A stretch of 64,000 nucleotides of DNA from Thiomicrorhabdus sp965603495. GTDB lineage: Bacteria; Pseudomonadota; Gammaproteobacteria; Thiomicrospirales; Thiomicrospiraceae. The stretch is taken from contig CBFDDF010000001.1 in assembly GCA_965603495.1 (NCBI GenBank), positions 682,001 through 746,000 on the forward strand. Reading direction: 5' to 3'. The number at the start of each line of letters is the position of its first letter. Positions within the stretch are counted from its first letter, which is position 1. The notes beneath the pieces were generated by a model that had not been told where the DNA came from, searched no databases, and worked only from the letters and a program-made list of their open reading frames with translations. The position numbers and the translations under genes were made by a program. This document shows, piece after piece, positions 17,930 through 26,422 of the stretch.

Positions 17930-18268
17930 TTAAAGGGCGATATCGCCAGTTTCTTCAGTACGAATACGCACTGCTTGCTCTAACGGCATAACGAATATTT
18001 TTCCGTCACCAATTTTTCCTGTTCTAGCAGCTGTTCCGATGGTTTCGATAACGCTTTCTAGTTCCTCATCGGAGACTGCGACTTCTAAACGTAGCTTAGG
18101 TAGGAATTCAATGGCGTATTCAGCACCACGGTAAATTTCTGTGTGACCTTTTTGACGGCCAAAACCTTTAGACTCAGTAACGGTCATGCCATGAATATCA
18201 ATATCATGTAATGCTTCACGAACGTCATCAAGTTTAAAAGGTTTGATAATTGCAACAACCAGTTTCAT
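17930..18268 (-). CDS. glnK: nitrogen regulatory protein P-II (GlnK)
   Basis: 112-residue PII signal protein. The opening MKLVVAIIKPFKLDDVREAL and C-terminal EQAVRIRTEETGDIAL are diagnostic. The T-loop carries the uridylylation site Y51 in RGAEYAIEF. It senses 2-oxoglutarate and ATP/ADP and regulates AmtB, GlnE and the Ntr system. The amtB partner favours glnK over glnB. A sigma-54-like promoter lies 47-61 bp upstream. Confidence 0.94.
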   Translation of the reverse strand: MKLVVAIIKPFKLDDVREALHDIDIHGMTVTESKGFGRQKGHTEIYRGAEYAIEFLPKLRLEVAVSDEELESVIETIGTAARTGKIGDGKIFVMPLEQAVRIRTEETGDIAL

Positions 18269-18314
18269 ACTAACCTCTCTTCTAATTATTTATAATATTT
18301 GCGATCAACTAAAA

Positions 18315-18329
18315 GCGCCTTTAGTGCCA
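18315..18329 (-). promoter_or_regulatory. sigma-54-like promoter of glnK-amtB
   Basis: On the minus strand: TGGCAC, five bases (TAAAG), then GCGC. The key GG at -24 and GC at -12 have the correct spacing, although the TT of the -12 TTGC is not kept. A start about 12 nt downstream would give a leader of about 35 nt. Confidence 0.6.
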
Positions 18330-18424
18330 GTTATGTTTATTTCCTTTTTTATCAAGTAGTTACGTGTTATTTAAGGTTTTTTCCCTTGTTTTTTTGAAAG
18401 GTTTAAAATTTGTTTGTTTTGTTG

Positions 18425-18452
18425 TGGTGCTCGTGTTGTTTCACTGTGGTGC
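18425..18452. promoter_or_regulatory. possible NtrC enhancer half-sites upstream of glnK
   Basis: Two TGGTGC hexamers at 18425-18430 and 18447-18452, 22 bp apart, about 120-150 bp upstream of the expected glnK start point. TGGTGC is the right half of the NtrC dyad; the left halves are absent. Confidence 0.35.
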
Positions 18453-18501
18453 GCTTGAGTGTTTTTGGGTATGGTTAAGTAATGGTTCATAATGGTTGAG
18501 T

Positions 18502-19269
18502 ATGTTGATTAAGCAATTTACACGGTTACCGAAGATTTTTTTAGCGCTTTTCATTCAGTTGATGGTGTTCGCTGTTATCGTCTTGGGTGTCATGTTGGCG
18601 CCCTATGTGACAGCGCCACCTTATTCCTATCCGCTATTGGTATTGATTCAAGCGGTGTTGGCCGCTACCGTCAGTTGTCGTTTAGGGTTGCCTTGTTGGT
18701 GGAGTTGGATTCAATTCTTTATTCCAATCGGGCTGTATGTCGGTCTTTTAGTTGAGTTTAATCCATTGTGGGCTTTGGGGGTGTTTGCCCTGATTTGGTT
18801 GGTCTTCTCCAATGCTTTGACGGAAAGAGTGCCGCTCTACCTCACCAACGCCACCACTCGACAGGCGCTGAAAAGGTTGGTTAAGCCGCAGAAAAATCAA
18901 AGATTTTTAGATTTAGGCTGTGGTTTGGGTGGCAATGTCGTGTTTATGTCACAACAGGCGAATATCACTGAATCCCACGGCGTGGAAACGGCTCCTATTC
19001 CTTACTTATTATCCAAAATTTATACGCTAACGCGTGGCGGTCATACCTATGCCATGGATATGTGGAAAGCCGATTTAAGTTATTACGATGTGGTGTATGC
19101 TTTTTTGTCTCCAGAGCCAATGCCTAAGCTTTGGCAGAAGGTTAAAGAGGAGGTGTCGCCAGGTTCTGTCTTTATCTCCAATAGTTTTGCTATTCCTGAT
19201 GTGACGCCAACGGAAGTCTGGGAGCTGTCAGATGGTCGTCAAACCATGCTTTATATCTATTGCTTATAA
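18502..19269 (+). CDS. membrane-anchored class I SAM-dependent methyltransferase
   Basis: 255-residue protein with about four N-terminal membrane helices (residues about 10-105) followed by a Rossmann methyltransferase domain. SAM motif I is FLDLGCGLGGNVVF at about 134, followed by an acidic residue in HGVETAP. The end contains SVFISNSFAIPDV. The substrate is unknown. ATG 18502 is chosen over the in-frame TTG at 18496; neither has a good ribosome site. It ends 18 bp before a copy of the palindromic repeat and is divergent from glnK. Confidence 0.75.
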   Translation: MLIKQFTRLPKIFLALFIQLMVFAVIVLGVMLAPYVTAPPYSYPLLVLIQAVLAATVSCRLGLPCWWSWIQFFIPIGLYVGLLVEFNPLWALGVFALIWLVFSNALTERVPLYLTNATTRQALKRLVKPQKNQRFLDLGCGLGGNVVFMSQQANITESHGVETAPIPYLLSKIYTLTRGGHTYAMDMWKADLSYYDVVYAFLSPEPMPKLWQKVKEEVSPGSVFISNSFAIPDVTPTEVWELSDGRQTMLYIYCL

Positions 19270-19286
19270 ATGTCTTTGCAGTAATG

Positions 19287-19298
19287 ACCAGGCCTGGT
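19287..19298. repeat. ACCAGGCCTGGT palindrome, copy 6
   Basis: Perfect palindrome, extended by ATG/CAT on either side (16-18 bp). It lies 18 bp after the methyltransferase stop, between tandem genes. Confidence 0.95.
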
Positions 19299-19439
19299 CA
19301 TTTACTTCTATCTAACTCTCTAATGAGCGAAATCAATAATCCGTCAATATTTGGTCTTAAAGGCACAAAATCACCGCGCAATTTGTCCTTAAAGTGCTAC
19401 ATTAGAAACAATAGACTAACAATTTAATCGTGTAACAGG

Positions 19440-22211
19440 ATGTGCAAAATAATGCCCTATTCATTTGAACAAGTTCAGCAGTGGAGTCCTTTCGTTGAGC
19501 AAAAAATTCAGCGTTTTCCAGATTTAATAGACCCTGCTAGCTGGCAGGATTTATGGGCTGATGGTGAGTTGTATCAAAAAGTATATCAACAGATTGTCAG
19601 TGCCTCTGATGAAGCAGCTTTAATAGCAAAGTTACGACAAACGCGTAATTGGCAAATGGGGCGTATTGCCATTCGTGATTTGTCAGGTCTGGCGAGTTTA
19701 CAAGAAGTGATGTTGACCATGTCTGATTTAGCGGATGCTTTAGTGACCTCTGCTTTAGATTGGCATTATGCTCGTTTTTGTCAGCGTTACGGTACGCCTT
19801 ACGGTAGAGAGTCTGGTTTGCAACAAAAGATGTTGGTTATTGGAATGGGCAAGCTGGGTGGACAAGAGCTTAACTTTTCATCTGATATTGATCTGATATT
19901 TGCTTATCCAGAAGGGGGTGAAACCCGATTAGATGAAGGTTCAAATGCCAAGCGAACCATCTCTAATGATGTGTTCTTCACGCGTTTAGGTCAGGCGCTG
20001 AATAAGTCATTAACAGAAATGACTGGCGATGGCTTTGTCTATCGTGTGGATATGCGTTTACGTCCCTTTGGGGATGCAGGGCCTTTGGCTGTTACTTTTG
20101 CCAGTTTAGAGCACTACTACGAATTACATGGTCGTGCCTGGGAGCGTTATGCGCTCGTCAAGGCTAGGGTGATGGCAGGTGATCCAGAAGATGCAAAATA
20201 TATGTTTGATATATTGCGTCCCTTTATCTATCGCCGTTATGTCGATTTTAGTGCGATGGATTCGTTGCGTGAGTTAAAGCGGATGATTGCCGCGCAGGTT
20301 AAAAAGAAGGGGATGAAGCATAACATCAAGCTTGGGCCTGGCGGGATTAGAGAGATTGAATTTATTGCACAGGCTTTTCAGTTGGTGCATGGTGGGCGAG
20401 ATAAAGCTTTGCAAAGTCGTTCTTTGCTGACCACTTTACAGGTTTTAGAAAATAATGATTTTCTGGATGTTGAGAGTCATCAGGCTTTAAGGGCGGCTTA
20501 TGAATTTTTAAGACGTGCAGAGAATCGCTTACAAGAGTGGCGCGATCAGCAGACCCATGAATTACCGAGCGAACCACATCAGCAGCTTATGCTCGCAAAT
20601 TCAATGGGGTTTGCTGAGTATTCTGAGTTTATGGCAGTGTTAAATCGACATCTGGAATTTGTTCAGGGGCAATTTAATGAAGTCTTTGCTGAAGATGAGG
20701 TTTGTGAATCTCAAGACCGCTTGTCGGAACTATGGTTGTCTGATTTAGAGGATGTTGATGATTTAAGTGAGCAGGATTTGCCGGCTGATAAAGCAGCCCT
20801 TTTTTTAAAGGCTTTAAAGGACTTTAAGGATAGTCGTATTATTAAAACGTTGGGCAGCGAAGGTGCGCAGCGTTTGAATGCAACCATGCCACTATTGATG
20901 CAAGAGGCCTTAAAACCTGAGTACAGCGAACAGTCTTTAAAACGGGTGCTGTCGGTGATTGAGTCAATTGCCAAGCGTAGTGTCTACTTAGTGATGTTAA
21001 AAGAAAATTCAGAATCTTTAGCGCATTTGGTGAAGTTATGTGATGTCAGTGCTTGGTTAACGGAGATGTTGGTTAAGTATCCTGCTTTATTGGATCAGCT
21101 GTTAGATGAGAGGGTTTTGTATGCCCCTTTAGAAGCGTCAGCGCTGCAACAAGAAGCACGGGCTTTACTGGATAGTATTGGCCAGGATGAAGAGCTCTTT
21201 ATGAATCAAATCCGTCAGTGGCGTCATTCTCAAGTCTTTAAAGTGGCCGCTGCCGATATTACAGGGCACCTCCCTGTTACCAAGGTCAGTGATTACCTGA
21301 CTTGGATTGCTGAAGCGGTGCTGGATGTAACCGTTGAATTTGCTTGGCGAATGATGCAGCAACGCAGTGGCTTACCGGGCGGGATGACCGAGGCCAATAA
21401 ACGTAACCCATTTATGGTGTTGGGATACGGTAAAGTCGGTGGGATTGAGCTGGGATATGGTTCGGATTTGGATATCGTTTTTGTCTATGAAGGGCTTAAT
21501 TCTAGCGATCAGGCAGTAGGTCAAAATGGTAAAAGTTTAGATAACGCGATTTATTTTGTCAGAATGGGGCAGAAAATTATCTCATTGATGACGACCTTAA
21601 TGCCTTCTGGTATTTTGTATGAAGTGGATACTCGTCTGCGGCCGAATGGCGTTTCAGGCATGATGGTGGTGGATTTTGAAGGTTACAAAAGTTATCTAGA
21701 AAATAAAGCATGGACTTGGGAGCATCAAGCATTTGTACGAGTGCGTCCAGTGGTCGGGGATGCTGAGTCGGTTGCGGCTTTTGAAGAGTTTAAAACCCAG
21801 TTCTTATGTAAAGAGCGTTCGGTTGAGAGTCTGCGAACTGAAGTAGTGGATATGCGTTTAAGAATGCAAAATGAGTTGGATAAAAGCAATGATGAACTGT
21901 TTGATTTAAAGCAGGGGAGAGGGGGGATTGTTGATATCGAGTTTATGGTGCAGTTTTTAGTGTTGGCTTATGCGCATCAATATCCAAAGCTGTCTGCTTT
22001 TAGTGATAATTTAAGAATTCTAGAAGCGATTGCCGAAGCTGAGTTATTGAGTCAGAAAGAGGTGGATGGCTTGCTTGAAGCTTATCAAGTTTACCGCTCT
22101 AAATACCATCGAGTGGCTTTGCAAAAGGAAAAACCTTTGGTAGCCAGTAGTTGCTATCAAGCGCAGCGAGAAGTGGTGCAGTCAATTTGGAATAAGTTGA
22201 TGCTAGGCTGA
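19440..22211 (+). CDS. glnE: glutamine synthetase adenylyltransferase / deadenylyltransferase GlnE
   Basis: 923-residue two-headed enzyme that adenylylates and deadenylylates glutamine synthetase in response to PII and glutamine. Two nucleotidyltransferase domains are visible: GMGKLGGQELNFSSDIDLIF (about residue 139) and GYGKVGGIELGYGSDLDIVF (about 662). The GPGGIREIEFIAQ and GRGGIVDIEFMVQ motifs follow each. Start 19440 or the in-frame ATG 19452 are both possible. It is convergent with its target glnA. Confidence 0.96.
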   Translation: MCKIMPYSFEQVQQWSPFVEQKIQRFPDLIDPASWQDLWADGELYQKVYQQIVSASDEAALIAKLRQTRNWQMGRIAIRDLSGLASLQEVMLTMSDLADALVTSALDWHYARFCQRYGTPYGRESGLQQKMLVIGMGKLGGQELNFSSDIDLIFAYPEGGETRLDEGSNAKRTISNDVFFTRLGQALNKSLTEMTGDGFVYRVDMRLRPFGDAGPLAVTFASLEHYYELHGRAWERYALVKARVMAGDPEDAKYMFDILRPFIYRRYVDFSAMDSLRELKRMIAAQVKKKGMKHNIKLGPGGIREIEFIAQAFQLVHGGRDKALQSRSLLTTLQVLENNDFLDVESHQALRAAYEFLRRAENRLQEWRDQQTHELPSEPHQQLMLANSMGFAEYSEFMAVLNRHLEFVQGQFNEVFAEDEVCESQDRLSELWLSDLEDVDDLSEQDLPADKAALFLKALKDFKDSRIIKTLGSEGAQRLNATMPLLMQEALKPEYSEQSLKRVLSVIESIAKRSVYLVMLKENSESLAHLVKLCDVSAWLTEMLVKYPALLDQLLDERVLYAPLEASALQQEARALLDSIGQDEELFMNQIRQWRHSQVFKVAAADITGHLPVTKVSDYLTWIAEAVLDVTVEFAWRMMQQRSGLPGGMTEANKRNPFMVLGYGKVGGIELGYGSDLDIVFVYEGLNSSDQAVGQNGKSLDNAIYFVRMGQKIISLMTTLMPSGILYEVDTRLRPNGVSGMMVVDFEGYKSYLENKAWTWEHQAFVRVRPVVGDAESVAAFEEFKTQFLCKERSVESLRTEVVDMRLRMQNELDKSNDELFDLKQGRGGIVDIEFMVQFLVLAYAHQYPKLSAFSDNLRILEAIAEAELLSQKEVDGLLEAYQVYRSKYHRVALQKEKPLVASSCYQAQREVVQSIWNKLMLG

Positions 22212-22246
22212 TGTTGATTGATTCTTAAGCTTTAAGCTCGAATCTT

Positions 22247-22258
22247 ACCAGGCCTGGT
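22247..22258. repeat. ACCAGGCCTGGT palindrome, copy 7
   Basis: Perfect palindrome 36 bp after the glnE stop, between convergent glnE and glnA and next to their shared terminator. Confidence 0.95.
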
Positions 22259-22274
22259 CATTTTAATCAGGCAT

Positions 22275-22303
22275 AAAAAAAGCCCGCATAAAGCGGGCTT
22301 TTT
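22275..22303. terminator. bidirectional terminator for glnE and glnA
   Basis: AAGCCCGC and GCGGGCTT stem around ATAAA/A, with A and T tracts on both sides. Confidence 0.9.
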
Positions 22304-22322
22304 AATGTCTTACGGTTCTGGA

Positions 22323-23729
22323 TTAAGCAGAATAGTAAAGTTCGAACTCAATTGGGTGCGTGGTTGCGCGTAACTGAGTAACGTGTTCCATTTTTAGATC
22401 GACATAAGAATCAAGCATCTCATCAGTGAATACACCGCTAGCAGTCAAGAAGTCACGATCTGCATTCAATGCATCTAGTGCTTCTTCTAGTGATGCACAG
22501 ACAGTGTCATAAGTTGCTTCTTCTTCTGGAGTAAGGTCATAAAGATCTTTCTCTGAAGGAGCTCCTGGATCGATTTTATTGATGATTCCGTCAAGGCCAG
22601 CCATCATCGAAGCAGCAAATGCTAGGTATGGGTTAGCTGTTGGATCTGGGAAACGTAACTCAACACGACGTGAGCGCTCAGAAGGTGCATACGGGATACG
22701 AATAGACGCAGAACGGTTAGAACCAGAATATGCGAGTAGAATTGGTGCTTCAAAACCAGGAACTAGACGCTTATAAGAGTTCGTGCCTGGGTTAGTGAAA
22801 GCGTTCAATGCACGAGCATGCTTCATTAGACCACCGATATACCAGATCGCTTCTTGAGAAAGACCTGAGTATACATCACCCGCGAAGATGTTCTTGCCAT
22901 CTTTAGATAAAGACATATTGATGTGCATACCGTTACCGTTGTCACCAACGATTGGCTTAGCCATGAAAGTAGCTGTTTTACCTAAAGCGTGTACAGTGTT
23001 GTGTACTGCATATTTTAGGATCTGAACCTCATCGGCTTTAGCCGTTAAAGTGTTACCAGCAATCGCTAATTCACACTGACCAGCTGTCGCTACTTCGTGG
23101 TGATGTGCCTCAATCTTTAGACCCATTGCTTCAGACATTGCGCAGATGTCTGCGCGTACTTCATGTAGCTGATCAACTGGAGGAACAGGGAAATAACCGC
23201 CTTTAACGCTTGGACGGTGACCAACGTTACCGTCAGCAAATACTTTCTCAGAGTTCCAAGACGCTTCGTCAGCATCAATCTTAACGAAAGAACCAGACAT
23301 GTCTAAGCCCCAGCGCACATCATCAAAGATGAAGAATTCTGGCTCTGGACCGAAGAAAGCGACATCAGCAATACCTGTAGACTTTAAATACGCTTCGGCT
23401 TTCTTGGCGATGCCACGAGGATCTTTTTCATAAGATTCCATGTTTGAAGGATCGACAACCATACAACGGATAATGATAGTAGGATCATTAGTGAACGGGT
23501 CTAAAACAAAACCATCTGTCTGAGGCATTAGGATCATGTCAGAGTTGTGAATGCCTTTCCAACCAGCGATAGATGAACCATCAAAAGTTTCACCGTCAGT
23601 GAAGAAATCTTCATCAATTGCGGATGCAGGGATGGTAACGTGTTGTTCTTTACCGTGAGTGTCTGTAAAACGTAGATCAGCCCACGTTACATCATTGTCT
23701 TTAATTAAATCGAAAATCTCTTGAGACAT
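22323..23729 (-). CDS. glnA: glutamine synthetase, type I
   Basis: 468-residue enzyme making glutamine from glutamate, ammonia and ATP; a dodecamer in this family. Family signatures include FDGSSIAGWKGIHNSDM near the N-terminus, FFGPEPEFFIFDD, the KPIVGDNGNGMHINMSL segment and the NRSASIRIP segment. The adenylylation site is Tyr397 (KDLYDLTPEE), the same position as in E. coli, which fits the glnE neighbour. It has its own sigma-54-like promoter and a terminator shared with glnE. Confidence 0.98.
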   Translation of the reverse strand: MSQEIFDLIKDNDVTWADLRFTDTHGKEQHVTIPASAIDEDFFTDGETFDGSSIAGWKGIHNSDMILMPQTDGFVLDPFTNDPTIIIRCMVVDPSNMESYEKDPRGIAKKAEAYLKSTGIADVAFFGPEPEFFIFDDVRWGLDMSGSFVKIDADEASWNSEKVFADGNVGHRPSVKGGYFPVPPVDQLHEVRADICAMSEAMGLKIEAHHHEVATAGQCELAIAGNTLTAKADEVQILKYAVHNTVHALGKTATFMAKPIVGDNGNGMHINMSLSKDGKNIFAGDVYSGLSQEAIWYIGGLMKHARALNAFTNPGTNSYKRLVPGFEAPILLAYSGSNRSASIRIPYAPSERSRRVELRFPDPTANPYLAFAASMMAGLDGIINKIDPGAPSEKDLYDLTPEEEATYDTVCASLEEALDALNADRDFLTASGVFTDEMLDSYVDLKMEHVTQLRATTHPIEFELYYSA

Positions 23730-23779
23730 TTTGCTATCCTTTTAGGGCTATACGTTAAAAATAAATCTTTAGTGATATT

Positions 23780-23795
23780 AGCTTGAAACGTGCCA
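23780..23795 (-). promoter_or_regulatory. sigma-54-like promoter of glnA
   Basis: On the minus strand: TGGCAC, five bases (GTTTC), then AAGCT, keeping GG at -24 and GC at -12. The expected start point is about 40 nt upstream of the glnA ATG. Confidence 0.65.
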
Positions 23796-23903
23796 AAATT
23801 CCAATTATTTTTATTAATAATTTAACTTGTTGAATTTAGAGCGTTTGGCTTAAATCCTGGCGTAGTTGAGGGGTTGTTTGAATGACGGTAAAGTTGTAGA
23901 TTA

Positions 23904-23930
23904 TGGTGCGTTGCCTCTTTTTAGTGGTGC
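23904..23930. promoter_or_regulatory. possible NtrC enhancer half-sites upstream of glnA
   Basis: TGGTGC at 23904-23909 and at 23925-23930 (the second followed by A), 21 bp apart and about 135-160 bp upstream of the glnA start point. The layout matches the glnK region. Confidence 0.4.
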
Positions 23931-23988
23931 AATCCGGGCGGCGAAGTTCAGCGGCTTGGCGACGCGTTCAATTACATTCAGCAGAAAT

Positions 23989-24006
23989 GTTACAGTTTTG
24001 TGACAA
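23989..24006 (-). promoter_or_regulatory. Pho-box-like sequence between glnA and pstC
   Basis: On the minus strand TTGTCAC-AAAA-CTGTAAC, two 7-bp repeats at 11-bp pitch, 14 of 18 identical to the classical E. coli pstS Pho box as I recall it. It points toward glnA but lies 127 bp upstream of pstC. Weaker plus-strand half-sites TTGTGAG (24021) and TTGTCAT (24041) lie nearer pstC. Confidence 0.5.
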
Positions 24007-24057
24007 TCGTCCTTAAAGTTTTGTGAGTTTTGCAATTTTTTTGTCATGTTAGAAGGG

Positions 24058-24063
24058 TATAAT
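24058..24063 (+). promoter_or_regulatory. candidate -10 element of the pst operon
   Basis: TATAAT 70 bp upstream of pstC. It lacks a normal -35; a TTGTCAT half-site ends 11 bp upstream, as at activator-dependent PhoB promoters. Confidence 0.45.
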
Positions 24064-24132
24064 TCCGGCTTGTTATTATAGACGTTATAGAAATTAGTAG
24101 ATCTTGTAATCAAGAGATGGGTTAAAAAGCAT

Positions 24133-26415
24133 ATGACTACAGCAGTAGACAGAAAACCTCATTCAGCCTTGGAAGCGGTGCTTACTGGGCCGGCGTTCGA
24201 AAAGCGAATCAAGCGCAGAAATATAAAAGACAAACTCGTTAAGTGGGGTATCTCCATTGGCGGTGTAGGTGTGATTTTTTCAGTTCTATTGATTATGTTT
24301 TTTCTATTGTACGTGGTTATTCCCCTGTTTGTACCCGCCAGTGTTGAACAGCATCAGCGTTATGATCTGCCTGGTGGTAATTTGGAAAAGACTCTTTATT
24401 ATGGGGTGGACGAATATAAAACCTCTGCTTTGAGAATGACTGAATCAGGTAAGTTGATTGGATTTAATCTGGCGGATGGCAATATTCAGCTGACAGAAAC
24501 ATTACCATTGCAAGGTCAGGCGGTCACGAGTTTTACTGTGGTTGATGAATTGCAGAGTGTGGTTGCATTCGGTCTTTCAGAAGGCGGTGTGCTGATTGCC
24601 AAGTATGGTTATAAAATTAGCTACCCGAATGATCAACGCTTAGTCTCTCCTGAAATAACTTATCCTTATGGTGAAGAAGTTCTTGAAATCAGTGATTCGG
24701 CGATTCAGTTTTTAGCGATTAAGTCTTTAGACGAAGAGCTTCGAGTAGCTTATCAAACTAAAGATTCTAAACGAGTTGTTATTAAATCTTTCTCTAAAAC
24801 TGAATCTATGCTGAGTGATTCGATCACCTTGGAAGAAGACTCATCGGTTGATTTTGAATCCACTATGAATCTAAATTGGTTATTGTTGGATGGCAGTGGA
24901 CGTAACCTCTATGTGATTTCGAAAAACGGCACGACAGATTACTACGATTTGTCTGATGTAGAGTCGCCAAGCTTATTACAGCATGTTGGCCTAATGGGTA
25001 ATGGTGAGCATCCAACGGTGATTCGTTTTCTATTAGGAGATTACTCCTTAATGATCGGTACGGATAAAGGGAATGTTCACCAGTGGTTTCCTGTACGTGA
25101 TAGCGATAATGAATTTTCATTGCAGCACATTCGTTCATTGGATGTCAGTGACTCGGCTATTCAAACGATCGCGATCGAAAAAGGTCGTAAAGGATTTGCG
25201 GTCACGGATGCTTCTGGGCAATTTAAGCTTTATAACTCAACTGCTGAACGCCACCTATCCACTCAGCAAGTTTCCCAAGAATCAGCAGGTCATGTCGTAA
25301 TCGCACCACGCTCTAATGGGGCTTTAGTCGAAACCATGGATGGTCAGTTGGTGCAATATGATATTGATAATGAGCATCCTGATGTCTCCTTCTCAAGCTT
25401 ATGGGGTAAGGTTTGGTATGAGGGCTATTCAGAGCCGACTTATACTTGGCAGTCTTCTTCGGCAAGTTCCGACTTTGAGCCGAAGTTCTCCTTAACACCT
25501 CTGACTTTCGGAACCATTAAAGCTGCTTTTTATGCCATGCTGTTTGCCGTGCCTATTGCTATTTTAGCCGCGATATTCACTGCGTTCTTTATGGATAAAC
25601 AGTCGCGCCAATGGATTAAACCTACAGTTGAAATGATTGAAGCTTTACCAACGGTTATTTTAGGGTTTTTAGCAGGTCTATGGCTAGCACCACATATGGA
25701 AGAGAATCTACCCGGTTTCTTCTCTCTATTGATTGTTATTCCTGTCGGCGTCATTCTGTTTGGTTTTGCTTGGACGAAACTGCCGAAGGCGATTCGAAAC
25801 AGCGTACCCATAGGGAAGCGTGCCGTTCTAATGATTCCAGTGGTGATTTTTCTGGGTTGGTTTGCCATGCAAATGAGTTCACCGATTGAGAATGCTTGGT
25901 TTAATGGCGATATGCGTCATTGGTTAACCTTCAGTGCCGGCATTGATTTCGATCAACGTAATGCGATGGTTATTGGTTTTGCAATGGGCTTTGCATTGAT
26001 TCCGACTATTTTCTCGGTCACTGAAGATGCTATCTATAACGTTCCGACCTATCTGGTGAATGGCTCGCTTGCTTTGGGCGCCAGTGGTTGGCAAACCTTA
26101 ATTGGTGTGGTTATTCCAACGGCGAGTCCAGGTATATTTTCAGCGATTATGCTTGGTTTTGGTCGAGGAGTTGGTGAAACCATGATTGTCTTAATGGCGT
26201 CCGGTAACACCCCTTTGATGACCATGAATATTTTTGAAGGCATGAGAACTTTAGCGGCCAACCTTGCTGTTGAAATGGCGGAAGCTGAAGTTGCCAGTTC
26301 ACATTATCGAGTATTATTTTTAGCAGGCCTGGTTCTGTTTATTTTTACCTTTGTGTTTAATACGTTAGCAGAAGTCGTTAGACAGCGTATGCGACGTAAA
26401 TACGGTTCATTATAG
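24133..26415 (+). CDS. pstC: phosphate ABC transporter permease PstC, extended form
   Basis: 760-residue inner-membrane subunit of the high-affinity phosphate importer. One N-terminal helix (about 36-62) is followed by a periplasmic domain of about 370 residues with WD-like stretches (DKGNVHQWF, ASGQFKLYNS), then the permease domain (about 450-760) with EMIEALPTVILGFLAGLWLAP and the EAA-type loop ALGASGWQTLIGVVIPTASPGI. Classical PstC is about 320 residues; this long form is known in other gammaproteobacteria. It is followed by pstA after 7 bp. A 10-of-12 copy of the palindrome lies at 26323-26334. Confidence 0.92.
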   Translation: MTTAVDRKPHSALEAVLTGPAFEKRIKRRNIKDKLVKWGISIGGVGVIFSVLLIMFFLLYVVIPLFVPASVEQHQRYDLPGGNLEKTLYYGVDEYKTSALRMTESGKLIGFNLADGNIQLTETLPLQGQAVTSFTVVDELQSVVAFGLSEGGVLIAKYGYKISYPNDQRLVSPEITYPYGEEVLEISDSAIQFLAIKSLDEELRVAYQTKDSKRVVIKSFSKTESMLSDSITLEEDSSVDFESTMNLNWLLLDGSGRNLYVISKNGTTDYYDLSDVESPSLLQHVGLMGNGEHPTVIRFLLGDYSLMIGTDKGNVHQWFPVRDSDNEFSLQHIRSLDVSDSAIQTIAIEKGRKGFAVTDASGQFKLYNSTAERHLSTQQVSQESAGHVVIAPRSNGALVETMDGQLVQYDIDNEHPDVSFSSLWGKVWYEGYSEPTYTWQSSSASSDFEPKFSLTPLTFGTIKAAFYAMLFAVPIAILAAIFTAFFMDKQSRQWIKPTVEMIEALPTVILGFLAGLWLAPHMEENLPGFFSLLIVIPVGVILFGFAWTKLPKAIRNSVPIGKRAVLMIPVVIFLGWFAMQMSSPIENAWFNGDMRHWLTFSAGIDFDQRNAMVIGFAMGFALIPTIFSVTEDAIYNVPTYLVNGSLALGASGWQTLIGVVIPTASPGIFSAIMLGFGRGVGETMIVLMASGNTPLMTMNIFEGMRTLAANLAVEMAEAEVASSHYRVLFLAGLVLFIFTFVFNTLAEVVRQRMRRKYGSL

Positions 26416-26422
26416 GAGAATC

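Larger units (their letters stand above)
23730..24132. other. glnA-pstC divergent regulatory region (403 bp)
   Basis: Carries the glnA sigma-54-like promoter (23780-23795), two TGGTGC half-sites (23904-23930), a Pho-box-like sequence on the minus strand (23989-24006) and a TATAAT (24058-24063) 70 bp before pstC. A short open frame on the minus strand (23901-24113) is not convincing as a gene. Confidence 0.65.

Noticed and set aside
23901..24113. 70-residue ORF on the minus strand in the glnA-pstC gap
   Set aside because: It overlaps the TGGTGC half-sites, the Pho-box-like sequence and the pst -10 element, has no recognisable family features and lies in a promoter region.
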